Origin: Ruminococcus sp.
GTDB lineage: Bacteria > Bacillota > Clostridia > Oscillospirales > Acutalibacteraceae
Assembly (NCBI GenBank): GCA_017481885.1
Contig: JAFUOM010000035.1
Span: 1-43,563, forward strand
DNA length: 43,563 bases
Direction: 5' to 3'
Below, piece by piece: positions 32,601-40,596 of the stretch. The notes below the pieces were generated by a model. That model was given only the letters and a program-made list of their open reading frames with translations. It was not told the origin of the DNA and made no database searches. Each line of letters begins with the position of its first letter. Position 1 is the stretch's first letter. A program made the translations under genes and the position numbers.

Positions 32601-35600
32601 TTGAAAAAGTAAGCAAATTCGGTGATGTATCACTGCGAGATATTACTTTTGAAAATGCTAACGGATTCCCAATTTCAAGAGTTGAAAAGGTTGAGTTTGT
32701 ACGAAAAGAGTTAGAAACTCAACAGACAAAGGAAGAAAAAATCATCCCTGTATGGGAGAAATCTGTAAAGAAAAACACACAAACCTTTGACTTGCATCCT
32801 GATGTTCCGATGGTTGAACGTAACACTTTTGACCTCAAAAACTTTACACTTGATGAAGTAGATAAAAAGGCTCGTTACAAACGAAATGTTGAGGCGATAC
32901 GAATATTAAAAGAGTGTGAGTTTGAAAACAGATTCGCAACAGCAGAAGAACAACAGAAACTTGCACAGTATGTTGGTTGGGGTGGTATTCCTGAAGCTTT
33001 TGATGAAGAAAATAAAGCTTGGGCAGATGAATTTGTAGAGTTATATGGGTTACTATCTCCCGAAGAATACAAGTCAGCAAAAGAAAGTACCCTTACAGCT
33101 TTCTATACCCCACCGCAAGTTATTTCAGCTGTTTACAAAACTATGGAACGTATGGGCTTTAAAGAAGGTAATATTTTAGAGCCTTCGTGTGGTATTGGTA
33201 ACTTCATTGGTATGTTACCTGAGTCAATGGAAAACAGCAGAGTTTATGGTGTTGAGATTGATGAGATTTCAGCTGGCATAGCACAGCAGTTGTATCAGAA
33301 AACATCAATAGCACCACAGCCATTTGAGGAAGCAAGTATACCTGACAGCTTTTTTGATGCAGTAGTTGGCAATGTGCCATTTGGTGACTTTAAGGTTGCC
33401 GACAAGAGATATGATAAGAATAATTTCTTAATTCACGATTATTTCTTTGCCAAGTCACTCGATAAACTTCGTCCCGGTGGTGTAATGGCTCTTGTAACTT
33501 CAAAGGGTACAATGGATAAGAAAAACTCATCAGTCAGGAAATACATTGCACAGAGAGCAGAGCTTTTAGGTGCAATTAGACTTCCAAATAACACCTTTAA
33601 GGGGAATGCTGGAACTGAGGTTGTTTCGGATCTTCTGTTCTTACAGAAGCGTGACCGAATTATAGATATTGAACCTGATTGGGTGCATCTTGGTAAGGAT
33701 GAAAATGGCTTTGAAATGAATAGCTATTTTGCCCAGCATCCTGAAATGATACTTGGTGAAATGAAGATGGTATCGGGTAGATTCGGTGATGAACTAACTT
33801 GTGAACCTTATGAAAATGCAGACCTTAACGAACTGCTTGACGAAGCCATCGTCAACATTCACGGTGAGATTACCGAGTATGATAGAGATGATGAACTTTC
33901 CGAAGAAGATAATTCAATCCCTGCTGACCCTAATGTGAGAAACTACTCTTACACAGTTGTAGACGATACAATCTATTTCAGAGAAAACTCACGAATGACA
34001 CCTGTAGATGTCTCTGCCACAGCTGAAAACAGAATTAAAGGCTTAATAAAAATTCGTGATTCTGTTCGTCAGTTAATTGAGTTGCAAACTGAAAATTATC
34101 CTGACGAAGCTATTAAGGAAGAACAGAAGAATCTTAATAAACTGTATGATGATTTCACAAAGAAATACGGATTGATAAACAGCAGAGCAAATACATCTGC
34201 TTTCTCTCAGGATAGTTCATATTCTTTAGTGTCAGCCTTAGAGGTTATAAATAATGAGGGTGAACTTGAACGCAAAGCCGATATGTTTTTTAAGCGTACA
34301 ATTAAACCTCACATTCCTGTTACCTCTGTTGATACAGCATCAGAGGCATTAGCAGTATCAATAGCAGAAAAAGCAAAAATTGATATGGCTTATATGTGTA
34401 AGCTCACAGGTAAAACAGAACAAGAGCTGTTTACAGAGTTGCAGGGTGTTATTTTCTTAAATCCTTTACACGAATACGGCAATATGAATACAGAAAAGTA
34501 TCTTATGGCTGATGAATATCTTTCAGGTAATGTAAGAGATAAGCTCCGTATTGCTAAAAATTCTGCAAAGCTATATCCTGATGACTACAACATAAACGTT
34601 AAAGCACTTCAAAAGGTTCAGCCAAAGGACTTAACTGCAAGTGAGATTTCAGTAAGACTTGGTGCTACTTGGGTACCACCTGAAATGATTCAACAGTTTA
34701 TTTTTGAAACTCTTGATACACCTTACTACAAAAGATACAGTATCAAGTTGCATTATTCTGCACTGACCAACGAATGGAATATCGAGGGTAAGTCTTTAGA
34801 TAAAAGTAATATCAAGGCGTATCAGACCTATGGTACAGGAAGAATAAACGGATATAAAATCATTGAAGAAACACTTAATCTTCGTGATGTGCGTATCTTT
34901 GATTATATTGAAGATGAAAATGGTAACCGCAAGGCTGTACTTAACAAAAAAGAAACAGCGATTGCTGTATCAAAGCAGGAACTTATTAAACAGGCATTTC
35001 AGGATTGGATATGGAAAGACCCTGACAGACGACATAAGTTGTGCGAGCTTTATAACGAAAAATTTAATAGCACTCGTCCTCGTGAGTATGATGGTAGTCA
35101 TATAACTTTTAATGGAATGAATCCCGAAATCAATTTGAGGACACATCAAAAGAACGCAGTAGCACATATCCTTTACGGAGGAAACACATTGCTTGCACAC
35201 GCAGTAGGCGCCGGCAAGACTTTTGGAATGGTGTCTGCGGCTATGGAATCGAAGCGACTTGGTTTATGTAACAAGTCGCTTTTTGTTGTGCCTAATCACC
35301 TTACTGAGCAGTGGGCAGCTGAGTTTTTACAGTTGTATCCTGCTGCAAATATCCTTGTTGCAACAAAGAAAGATTTTGAAAAGAAAAACCGAAAACGTTT
35401 TTGCGGACGAATTGCAACAGGTGATTATGATGCGATTATTATCGGTCATTCTCAGTTTGAGAAAATCCCTATGAGTGTCGAAAGACAGAAGCTTATTCTT
35501 GAAAGACAGATGGATGAGATTATGTCAGGTATCAATGAGCTTAAACAAAATCGAGGTGATAGGTTTTCGGTAAAACAGCTTGAAAGAACACGAAAATCAT

Positions 35601-37609
35601 TACAAATAAAGCTTAATAAATTAAATGACCAGAGTCGTAAGGATGACGTTGTTACCTTTGAAGAGTTGGGTGTTGACCGCTTATTTGTAGATGAAAGCCA
35701 CTATTATAAAAATCTTTTCTTATATACAAAGATGCGTAATGTAAGTGGTATTGCTCAGACGGAAGCACAAAAATCTTCTGACTTGTTTATGAAGTGTCAG
35801 TATCTCGATGAAGTAACGGGTGGACGAGGAACTGTGTTTGCGACAGGTACACCTATCTCAAATAGTATGGTTGAACTTTACACTATACAACGTTATTTGC
35901 AGTATGAAACCCTTGTTAATAATGGTTTACAAAACTTTGATAGCTGGGCTTCAACCTTTGGCGAAACTATTTCAGCTGTTGAACTTACACCTGAAGGTTC
36001 AGGATATCGTCAGAAAACTCGATTCGCAAAATTCTATAACTTGCCTGAGCTTATGGCTATGTTTAAAGAAGTTGCAGATATACAAACAGCAGATATGTTA
36101 AAGCTCCCTGTTCCACAGGCTCATTATCATAATGTTGCTGTTAAGCCATCTGAATTACAAAAAGATATGGTAAAAGGACTTGGTGAGCGAGCCGAAAAAG
36201 TAAGAGCAGGTAGTGTAGACCCAAGCACTGATAATATGCTGAAAATTACAAACGATGGTAGAAAGCTTGCTCTTGACCAGCGAATGATTAATCCGATGTC
36301 ACCCGACTTTGAGGGCAGTAAGGTTAATGCTTGTGTTGATAACATCTACAGAATATGGCAACAGACAGCAGATAAAAAGTCTGCACAGCTTGTTTTCTGT
36401 GACCTATCTACTCCGAAAAATGAAACAGAATTTTCAGTATATACAGATATTCGCAGAAAGTTAATTGAGCGTGGTGTTCCTGAAAGTGAGGTTTGCTTTA
36501 TACACGATGCCAATACCGAAGCGAAGAAGCAGGAACTGTTTGCCAAAACCCGAAAGGGTGATGTAAGAGTGTTGCTTGGTTCAACTCAAAAGATGGGTGC
36601 AGGCACGAATGTTCAGGATAAACTTATTGCATTGCACGACCTTGATTGTCCTTGGCGTCCATCAGATTTGGAGCAAAGGTCGGGAAGAATTATCCGTCAG
36701 GGTAATGAAAATAAGGAAGTTGAGATATTCCGTTATGTTACGGAAGAAACCTTTGATGCATATCTTTATCAACTTGTTGAGGGTAAGCAGAAGTTTTCTT
36801 CTCAGATTATGACGAGTAAATCTCCTGTACGTTCTGCTGAAGATATTGATGAAACAGCACTCTCATATGCAGAGATAAAAATGCTTGCAACAGGAAATCC
36901 TTACATCAAAGAGAAGATGGATTTGGATATTCAGGTGCAGAAACTACAACTTTTAAAATCCAACTATTTGTCAGAGAAATATGCTCTTGAAGATAAGGTT
37001 ATAAAGTTTTATCCACAGGAAATCAACCGATTAGCAGGCAGAATTGATTGCTTGAAGTCTGATATGGAACTTGCAAAAAATAACCCTAAATCTACAGCGG
37101 ATGAGTTTGTCGGTATGAAAATCGGAGATAAGCTTGTATCTGATAAAGAGCAAGCTGGCGTGTTATTACTTGAAGCTTGTAAGACTAAAACTCAGTCTGA
37201 TGCAACACCTCTTGGTGAATACAGAGGCTTTAAGACAGAGCTATCTTTTGATAGCTTCTCAAGAGAATACAAGGTTTGTTTGAAAGGCAGATACAGTCAT
37301 TACGTAACACTTGGTACTGATGTTTATGGTAATATTACTCGAATGGATAACACACTTGATGGTATTGCAAAGCAGTTAGAACTTGCAGAAAACGACCTTG
37401 AAAATACAAAGACTCAGCTTGAAACGGCAAAGTCAGAACTTGAAAAGCCTTTTACAAAAGAAGATGAATTGAAACAGAAAACTGTTCGGTTAGCTGAGCT
37501 TAATGCTTTGCTTGATGTTGATAAACGAGATAACGAAATTGTTGGCGGAGAACCTGATGAGGGTGATAATCTGACTGATAAAAACAGAACAAAGGATAAG
37601 GAAAGGTGA
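29690..37609 (+). CDS. LtrC-like N6-adenine methylase / SNF2-type helicase fusion, 2,639 aa
   Basis: A giant cytoplasmic DNA-processing protein of conjugative elements. In order: an N-terminal segment typical of LtrC-like proteins (1-80; YAQKPEATAVLEIERWNKHF), a disordered Ser/Glu/Asp/Arg-rich linker (about 276-393), a MutS domain I-like module (about 765-845; LFQVGEFFEV), a methylase core with motif I EPSCGIGNF (near 1163) and motif IV NVPF (near 1227, in place of NPPF/Y), and a superfamily 2 helicase with GAGKT (near 1838), DESH (near 2000), GAGTNVQDKL (near 2302) and QRSGRIIRQGN (near 2328). A C-terminal coiled coil ends the chain. It may protect or remodel element DNA during transfer. AGGAGG precedes the ATG. 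The linker is overlapped by tnpV in the +1 frame. Confidence 0.92.
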   Translation: MARKFDLINNLYDDTVSKVSSPENWTSFLKTACYNYRLRFDEQLLIYAQKPEATAVLEIERWNKHFGRWVNRGAKGIAVFEKLDGSTQRLLHYFDISDTHESSGSRPIPLWNMKEEYTEEIIDTLDNNFGMLDNKSTFEEAIFSAAQNACEDNIPDYVGDLITTVEDSFLEGLSEEAVSVMYRQLVANSVAYMIMSRLGLDTERYFEPDDFRDIVNFNTRETLNALGFATSDIAEMGLAEIAKTILSLQKENRTIAQNKESDYNKSENETERSYDNGRIDLHNAGRLQSPEFDTTRTAESGTRSVRTDEEELSSESSQDNLLQLPDQRNTDEPSVGSTAESIADGRNSDEADVSSGGLDRRTESTGYDDLGRQNEQSEEQSSGNRESGSDIQLEYFDRKNEDRSIAFLHSDSDIKAILLNTPYLKASKSEIVDYYENVRDRSEQTEYIKSIFNNDLTEITVPDGRRMGYKTYQNVLHLWEGSYDNITKQGYYDWRVIAGYFEGMRLLKELTDTVKPLPSMEGQLNFLNEAGEQKAPVFTFSQEIIDTVLTRGSGVSEGKLRIYEQFQKSLSKKENIAFLKNEYGWGGSYPIITGTGIDEMHDGKGIRLSKGLGGDAPKIVLAWPQVEKRLSELIKLDRYLNPKEQAYYPQWLEEQERRRAEIAIERERRELLSKAPEEPKEYEYQYHLGDKVYIGASEYEITSFDDNRVTLFDSKFPLFNTVMPRVEFDTKVKENPMNDHLKVVVEKVVDKTEVVKSEDTENKSIIEQYRELKAENADKILLFQVGEFFEVMDDDAPKVAEALSLTLTSRSNDDERLPMCGFSNKLLETYTDMLLDRGYDVAIATDYNEKVVNLNSDRKHEPINSYPVGRIDYYNANGEITNSIEYVNPTSLRRDLINDSPFETMGLVLYKDAQGEVVPHDFVDNLPKPLKTFEVVEFETKEYVQENIQEETDNSDLIGKKLTLDDRNFEVEKVSKFGDVSLRDITFENANGFPISRVEKVEFVRKELETQQTKEEKIIPVWEKSVKKNTQTFDLHPDVPMVERNTFDLKNFTLDEVDKKARYKRNVEAIRILKECEFENRFATAEEQQKLAQYVGWGGIPEAFDEENKAWADEFVELYGLLSPEEYKSAKESTLTAFYTPPQVISAVYKTMERMGFKEGNILEPSCGIGNFIGMLPESMENSRVYGVEIDEISAGIAQQLYQKTSIAPQPFEEASIPDSFFDAVVGNVPFGDFKVADKRYDKNNFLIHDYFFAKSLDKLRPGGVMALVTSKGTMDKKNSSVRKYIAQRAELLGAIRLPNNTFKGNAGTEVVSDLLFLQKRDRIIDIEPDWVHLGKDENGFEMNSYFAQHPEMILGEMKMVSGRFGDELTCEPYENADLNELLDEAIVNIHGEITEYDRDDELSEEDNSIPADPNVRNYSYTVVDDTIYFRENSRMTPVDVSATAENRIKGLIKIRDSVRQLIELQTENYPDEAIKEEQKNLNKLYDDFTKKYGLINSRANTSAFSQDSSYSLVSALEVINNEGELERKADMFFKRTIKPHIPVTSVDTASEALAVSIAEKAKIDMAYMCKLTGKTEQELFTELQGVIFLNPLHEYGNMNTEKYLMADEYLSGNVRDKLRIAKNSAKLYPDDYNINVKALQKVQPKDLTASEISVRLGATWVPPEMIQQFIFETLDTPYYKRYSIKLHYSALTNEWNIEGKSLDKSNIKAYQTYGTGRINGYKIIEETLNLRDVRIFDYIEDENGNRKAVLNKKETAIAVSKQELIKQAFQDWIWKDPDRRHKLCELYNEKFNSTRPREYDGSHITFNGMNPEINLRTHQKNAVAHILYGGNTLLAHAVGAGKTFGMVSAAMESKRLGLCNKSLFVVPNHLTEQWAAEFLQLYPAANILVATKKDFEKKNRKRFCGRIATGDYDAIIIGHSQFEKIPMSVERQKLILERQMDEIMSGINELKQNRGDRFSVKQLERTRKSLQIKLNKLNDQSRKDDVVTFEELGVDRLFVDESHYYKNLFLYTKMRNVSGIAQTEAQKSSDLFMKCQYLDEVTGGRGTVFATGTPISNSMVELYTIQRYLQYETLVNNGLQNFDSWASTFGETISAVELTPEGSGYRQKTRFAKFYNLPELMAMFKEVADIQTADMLKLPVPQAHYHNVAVKPSELQKDMVKGLGERAEKVRAGSVDPSTDNMLKITNDGRKLALDQRMINPMSPDFEGSKVNACVDNIYRIWQQTADKKSAQLVFCDLSTPKNETEFSVYTDIRRKLIERGVPESEVCFIHDANTEAKKQELFAKTRKGDVRVLLGSTQKMGAGTNVQDKLIALHDLDCPWRPSDLEQRSGRIIRQGNENKEVEIFRYVTEETFDAYLYQLVEGKQKFSSQIMTSKSPVRSAEDIDETALSYAEIKMLATGNPYIKEKMDLDIQVQKLQLLKSNYLSEKYALEDKVIKFYPQEINRLAGRIDCLKSDMELAKNNPKSTADEFVGMKIGDKLVSDKEQAGVLLLEACKTKTQSDATPLGEYRGFKTELSFDSFSREYKVCLKGRYSHYVTLGTDVYGNITRMDNTLDGIAKQLELAENDLENTKTQLETAKSELEKPFTKEDELKQKTVRLAELNALLDVDKRDNEIVGGEPDEGDNLTDKNRTKDKER
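30516..30869 (+). CDS. tnpV: TnpV-family protein, fully overlapping the methylase-helicase gene
   Basis: A complete 117-aa ORF in the +1 frame of the giant gene. It reads MAELTYTMQGDYNLPNLTLP, then YYNYLTSGTLTNHL, LTEELKAQDMMTWVGRMNNL and ends KAEVIFN. These are the conserved blocks and the normal length of TnpV, a small transposon-associated protein known from Tn4451-type mobile elements whose role is not understood. AAAGGAG (30501-30507) lies 8 nt upstream of ATG 30516. In the host frame the same DNA encodes only a low-complexity linker, so TnpV is the constrained frame. The frame is open further upstream (to 30402) without TnpV similarity. Confidence 0.82.
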   Translation: MAELTYTMQGDYNLPNLTLPEQPKVELGVYAQMRKNYLLNHHKIIYYNYLTSGTLTNHLSEVQQRALQMEETLMKQMSAQEGLTEELKAQDMMTWVGRMNNLRNRVQEIVKAEVIFN

Positions 37610-37616
37610 TGATAAA

Positions 37617-37943
37617 ATGACAATTAAAAACTACAAGGAACTTCTTAAAAAGCGATGTAAGAATGAGTATGACCAACTTATGGAAGAAATGAAACAGCTT
37701 CCCACGGATGTAATAATCAAGCGTTCATACGAAAGAATTATCAAGTCTGATATGCTTGCGTGTATTGTGGAGGGATTTCTTTCTCAGGAAGAGTCAGAGG
37801 CTCTTCTCTGTTATGAAAAGCCTCTTGAGTATATCTACGCAGAGTGGTTGCACAATAGTCTCTCGTGTCTTGATGTAATGAGAACATCGCTTAATCTTTG
37901 TGCGAATGTCGCTGTAAAAGAAATGAAATCACGACGCAAGTAA
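37617..37943 (+). CDS. DUF3848-like protein, first copy
   Basis: A 108-aa helical protein: YKELLKKRCKNEYDQLMEEM, then IIKRSYERIIKSDMLACIVE, ALLCYEKPLEYIYAEWLHNS. The pattern matches DUF3848 proteins of Clostridia conjugative elements. Function is unknown. The ATG at 37617 follows AAAGGTGATG by a few nt and starts 8 nt after the helicase stop. It is paralogous to the next gene. Confidence 0.75.
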   Translation: MTIKNYKELLKKRCKNEYDQLMEEMKQLPTDVIIKRSYERIIKSDMLACIVEGFLSQEESEALLCYEKPLEYIYAEWLHNSLSCLDVMRTSLNLCANVAVKEMKSRRK

Positions 37944-37955
37944 AGAAGGTGAACT

Positions 37956-38291
37956 ATGATAAAGAAAGATTACAACACAATTTTGTATGACAAAATGAAA
38001 GCTGAACTTGATAAATTTATCGCAGAGTTAAAAATGAAATCTCCGGAACAGATTATTGAGTTAGCTTATGAACTTATTATCAAAGAAGATTTGTTATCTA
38101 TTTTTGAAAATACAGATTTTACACAGGAGGAAGCTAAGGCTTTATTTAATCAGAAGTATCCGCTTGATTCTTTGTATCAGGAATGGCTTAGCAATGACCT
38201 TACGTATATGGATCAGTTAAGAGAAACTGTTGATGATAAAATTAAGTCAGCGATTAAAGAAATGAAAGACAAACAGCGTGAAAGCAGGTGA
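37956..38291 (+). CDS. DUF3848-like protein, second copy
   Basis: A 111-aa paralogue of the preceding gene with the same layout: LYDKMKAELDKFIAELKMKS, then QIIELAYELIIKEDLLSIFE and KYPLDSLYQEWLSNDLTYMD. Divergence is well beyond a recent duplication. GAAGGTGA lies 5 nt before ATG 37956. Its AGGTGA end also serves as the ribosome binding site of the DUF3991/Toprim gene. Confidence 0.75.
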   Translation: MIKKDYNTILYDKMKAELDKFIAELKMKSPEQIIELAYELIIKEDLLSIFENTDFTQEEAKALFNQKYPLDSLYQEWLSNDLTYMDQLRETVDDKIKSAIKEMKDKQRESR

Positions 38292-38296
38292 ACATA

Positions 38297-39262
38297 ATGC
38301 CTTATGTTGACCCACAGGCTGTACTTGAAGCAAGAGAAATGGACCTGCTTACATATCTGAAAAATTATGAGCCACAGGAACTTGTAAGAGTTTCGGGTGA
38401 TACTTATTGCACGAGAAGTCACGACAGTTTGAAAATATCCAACGGCAAATGGATGTGGTGGTCGCAAGGATTCGGGGGTTATAATGCTCTCGATTACCTT
38501 GTGAAAGTTCGTGGTATGAGTTTTGTAGAAGCGGTTGAAACTGTGCTTGGCAGACAAGCGGTGAAACCACCTGTGTATATTAAAAATCGTAATAAGTATG
38601 AGCCAAAGACACTTCTTTTACCAGACAAAAGTACAACAAATAGCAAAGTAATAAGCTATCTTTGTGGTAGAGGAATTGACAAAGAAATTGTAAAAGATTG
38701 TATCCGCAAAGGAAAAATATTTGAGAGTCTTCCCTACCATAACGTAGTGTTTGTTGGTTTTGATAATGATAAGATTCCTCGATATGCATCGTACAGGTCG
38801 GCGAATAAAATCAGGCTGTTAGGCGATTGTTCGGGGAGCGATAAGCACTATTCTTTTAGGCTTGGTGATGAAAACAGAAGCGAGAATGTACACATCTTTG
38901 AATGTGCGATTGACTTGTTATCTTACGCAACTTTGCTTAAGCAACAGGGCAAGGAATATAAAAAGGCGAGTCTTGTTTCACTTGCAGGAGTGTACTCACC
39001 AAACAAGGATACTAACAAAATTAAAGTACCTGTAGCTCTTGAAAAATATCTTGTGGAACATCCTGAAACTAAAACAATATATATTCACTTTGATAATGAC
39101 AGGATTGGAAAACAGGCAGCAACAGCACTAAAAAACAAACTAAATAATCTATATGAAGTCGTTATTTCTCCGCCACCAAGTGGTAAAGATTTTAACGACT
39201 TTCTTTGTTTTAAAAACAAATTTCATAGCAGAAAAATCATTGGGAGGAGTGAAGAAAGATAA
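38297..39262 (+). CDS. DUF3991 and Toprim-domain protein (primase-like)
   Basis: A 321-aa protein with an N-terminal DUF3991 segment resembling the CHC2/DnaG zinc domain fold (TYCTRSHDSLKISNGKWMWW, then GGYNALDYLVKVRGMSFVEA), but without a full set of zinc Cys. A Toprim domain follows: Glu in HIFECAIDLLS and the acidic pair in IHFDNDRIGKQA, which coordinate metal in this fold. It is likely a nucleotidyl-transfer or nicking-type accessory in element DNA replication or transfer. I use ATG 38297, 5 nt after AGGTGA; a GTG at 38288 overlaps that site. Confidence 0.85.
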   Translation: MPYVDPQAVLEAREMDLLTYLKNYEPQELVRVSGDTYCTRSHDSLKISNGKWMWWSQGFGGYNALDYLVKVRGMSFVEAVETVLGRQAVKPPVYIKNRNKYEPKTLLLPDKSTTNSKVISYLCGRGIDKEIVKDCIRKGKIFESLPYHNVVFVGFDNDKIPRYASYRSANKIRLLGDCSGSDKHYSFRLGDENRSENVHIFECAIDLLSYATLLKQQGKEYKKASLVSLAGVYSPNKDTNKIKVPVALEKYLVEHPETKTIYIHFDNDRIGKQAATALKNKLNNLYEVVISPPPSGKDFNDFLCFKNKFHSRKIIGRSEER

Positions 39263-40005
39263 TGGAAATTAACATTTATCAGGTTAATTCTGACAGAGAT
39301 AAGAACCGTGTACTGTTTATAGATTTACAGTATTTAGAAAAATATCAGGGTGATCCTGATGTTGATTGTGAGATTTACGATAAGGTTTTTTCGGGTAAGG
39401 TTGAATGCAAAACACTTGAAGATGTTTATGTTTTATTTAACACAAAGCTCGTAGAAAATCATCACGGACACTCACTTTCTGTTTCGGATATTGTAGAAGT
39501 AGTTGATGATTCAGATGTTGATGAAGGCTTTTATTTTTGCAACAATTTTGGATTTACAAGAGTTGATTTTAGTCCTGAACTTACTACAGACAGGACACAT
39601 GATGAGCAGATAAAAGTTATTTTAGTGCAGGAAGGAAAGCTTGCAAAATCAGTAAGCATAGAGAATAAATTGGAGGCGATGCAGGAACTTGTCGGTGGTC
39701 AAATTGAAGAATATATGCCCTTTGAAGATGAGGTTGCAATCATTTGTAACGAGGAAGGAAAGATTCGTAGTTTGCCATTAAATAGAGCTATCTATGCAGA
39801 AGCTACTAACGAAATGGTTGAGATTATCGCAGGTGATTTCTTTATTGCTTATGCTCCTATTGACTCTGAAAAATTTGAGAGTTTACCGAAGGAGTTAGAG
39901 GAAAAATATCTTAAAAGATTTAAGAAACCTGAGAGGTTTATCAAGCTCAATAATGAGATTAAGGCTATTCCATATACACCAAAGAGTAAAGATTTAGAGA
40001 GATAA
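39262..40005 (+). CDS. YodL and DUF3846 domain protein
   Basis: A 247-aa protein. Residues 1 to about 110 match the YodL-type domain (INIYQVNSDRDKNRVLFIDL, then HHGHSLSVSDIVEVVDD), and about 115-225 match DUF3846 (IKVILVQEGKLAKSVSIENK, EEYMPFEDEVAIICNEEGKI). Both are common in conjugative elements, with unknown function. The start codon overlaps the upstream stop (TAATG); GGAGGAG lies about 14 nt before. Confidence 0.85.
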   Translation: MEINIYQVNSDRDKNRVLFIDLQYLEKYQGDPDVDCEIYDKVFSGKVECKTLEDVYVLFNTKLVENHHGHSLSVSDIVEVVDDSDVDEGFYFCNNFGFTRVDFSPELTTDRTHDEQIKVILVQEGKLAKSVSIENKLEAMQELVGGQIEEYMPFEDEVAIICNEEGKIRSLPLNRAIYAEATNEMVEIIAGDFFIAYAPIDSEKFESLPKELEEKYLKRFKKPERFIKLNNEIKAIPYTPKSKDLER

Positions 40006-40013
40006 ATGTAACA

Positions 40014-40116
40014 CTAACAAGGGGAGAAAGTATCTGTACAATCTTAGCAAGCAGACTGTCTGTATCCACAAAAAGGATACGACAGTAATAGCTTGTTAGG
40101 GAGACCCTAAAACCCC
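40014..40116 (+). other. Nested hairpins upstream of mobC/relaxase, oriT candidate
   Basis: CTAACAAG (40014-40021) pairs with CTTGTTAG (40092-40099). Inside is a 12-bp stem, ACTGTC-GTATCC (40055-40067, one bulged T) with GGATAC-GACAGT (40075-40086). TTAGGG-AGA-CCCTAA (40096-40110) competes with the outer pairing, and GGGG (40021-40024) can meet CCCC (40113-40116). It occupies the 131-nt gap right before the DUF3789-MobC-relaxase genes, the usual place for an origin of transfer; a structured leader RNA is the alternative. Confidence 0.5.
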
Positions 40117-40136
40117 GTGAAGAAAGGACTGGTTAT

Positions 40137-40283
40137 ATGAACGGATTTATTATATTTATGCTTGGTTGTATGGCAGGCGGATTTGTTGGAGTAACCGTTA
40201 TGAGTTTGCTTCAAATTAACCGCATAAACTGCTATGAAACAAAAGAATCAAAGGAAGATGATACCGATGAGAAAAGGGTTTGA
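40137..40283 (+). CDS. DUF3789-like small membrane protein, 48 aa
   Basis: ATG 40137 preceded by GAAAGGA. The protein begins MNGFIIFMLGCMAGGFVGVT, a single N-terminal membrane helix with Gly-rich face, then a short charged tail. This matches the DUF3789 proteins found beside mobilisation genes. Its 3' end overlaps the mobC start by 17 nt in another frame, so it is coupled to mobC. Confidence 0.75.
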   Translation: MNGFIIFMLGCMAGGFVGVTVMSLLQINRINCYETKESKEDDTDEKRV

Positions 40284-40596
40284 TAAACACATCAGGTTGT
40301 CTAAAGAAGAACTAAACGAACTTCGTCGCAAAGCACAAGCATCGTGCTTAACAGAGTCAGCTTTGATTCGCCATTTGATAATGGGATTTACTCCTAAAGA
40401 AAAACCTGACGACAGATTTTATGATGTTATGCGTGAGCTTTCTTCCATCAGTAATAATATAAATCAGCTTGCGACTAAAGCGAATACTCTGAATTTTATA
40501 GATGCACCAATGCTTGAAAAGGAAGTGTTGCGATGGCATAAATTTCAGTCTGATGTAGAGCGTACCTTTCTTCAGCCTGACAGGAGTATTGAATAG
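40267..40596 (+). CDS. mobC: MobC-like relaxosome accessory protein
   Basis: A 109-aa protein: ribbon-helix-helix-like N-terminus (HIRLSKEELNELRRKAQASC, then LTESALIRHLIMGF) followed by the MobC segment MRELSSISNNINQLATKAN. It assists the relaxase at oriT. ATG 40267 is chosen, 9 nt after AAGGAAG; ATGs at 40234 and 40258 are alternatives. Its stop (TAG) overlaps the relaxase GTG. Confidence 0.88.
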   Translation: MRKGFDKHIRLSKEELNELRRKAQASCLTESALIRHLIMGFTPKEKPDDRFYDVMRELSSISNNINQLATKANTLNFIDAPMLEKEVLRWHKFQSDVERTFLQPDRSIE

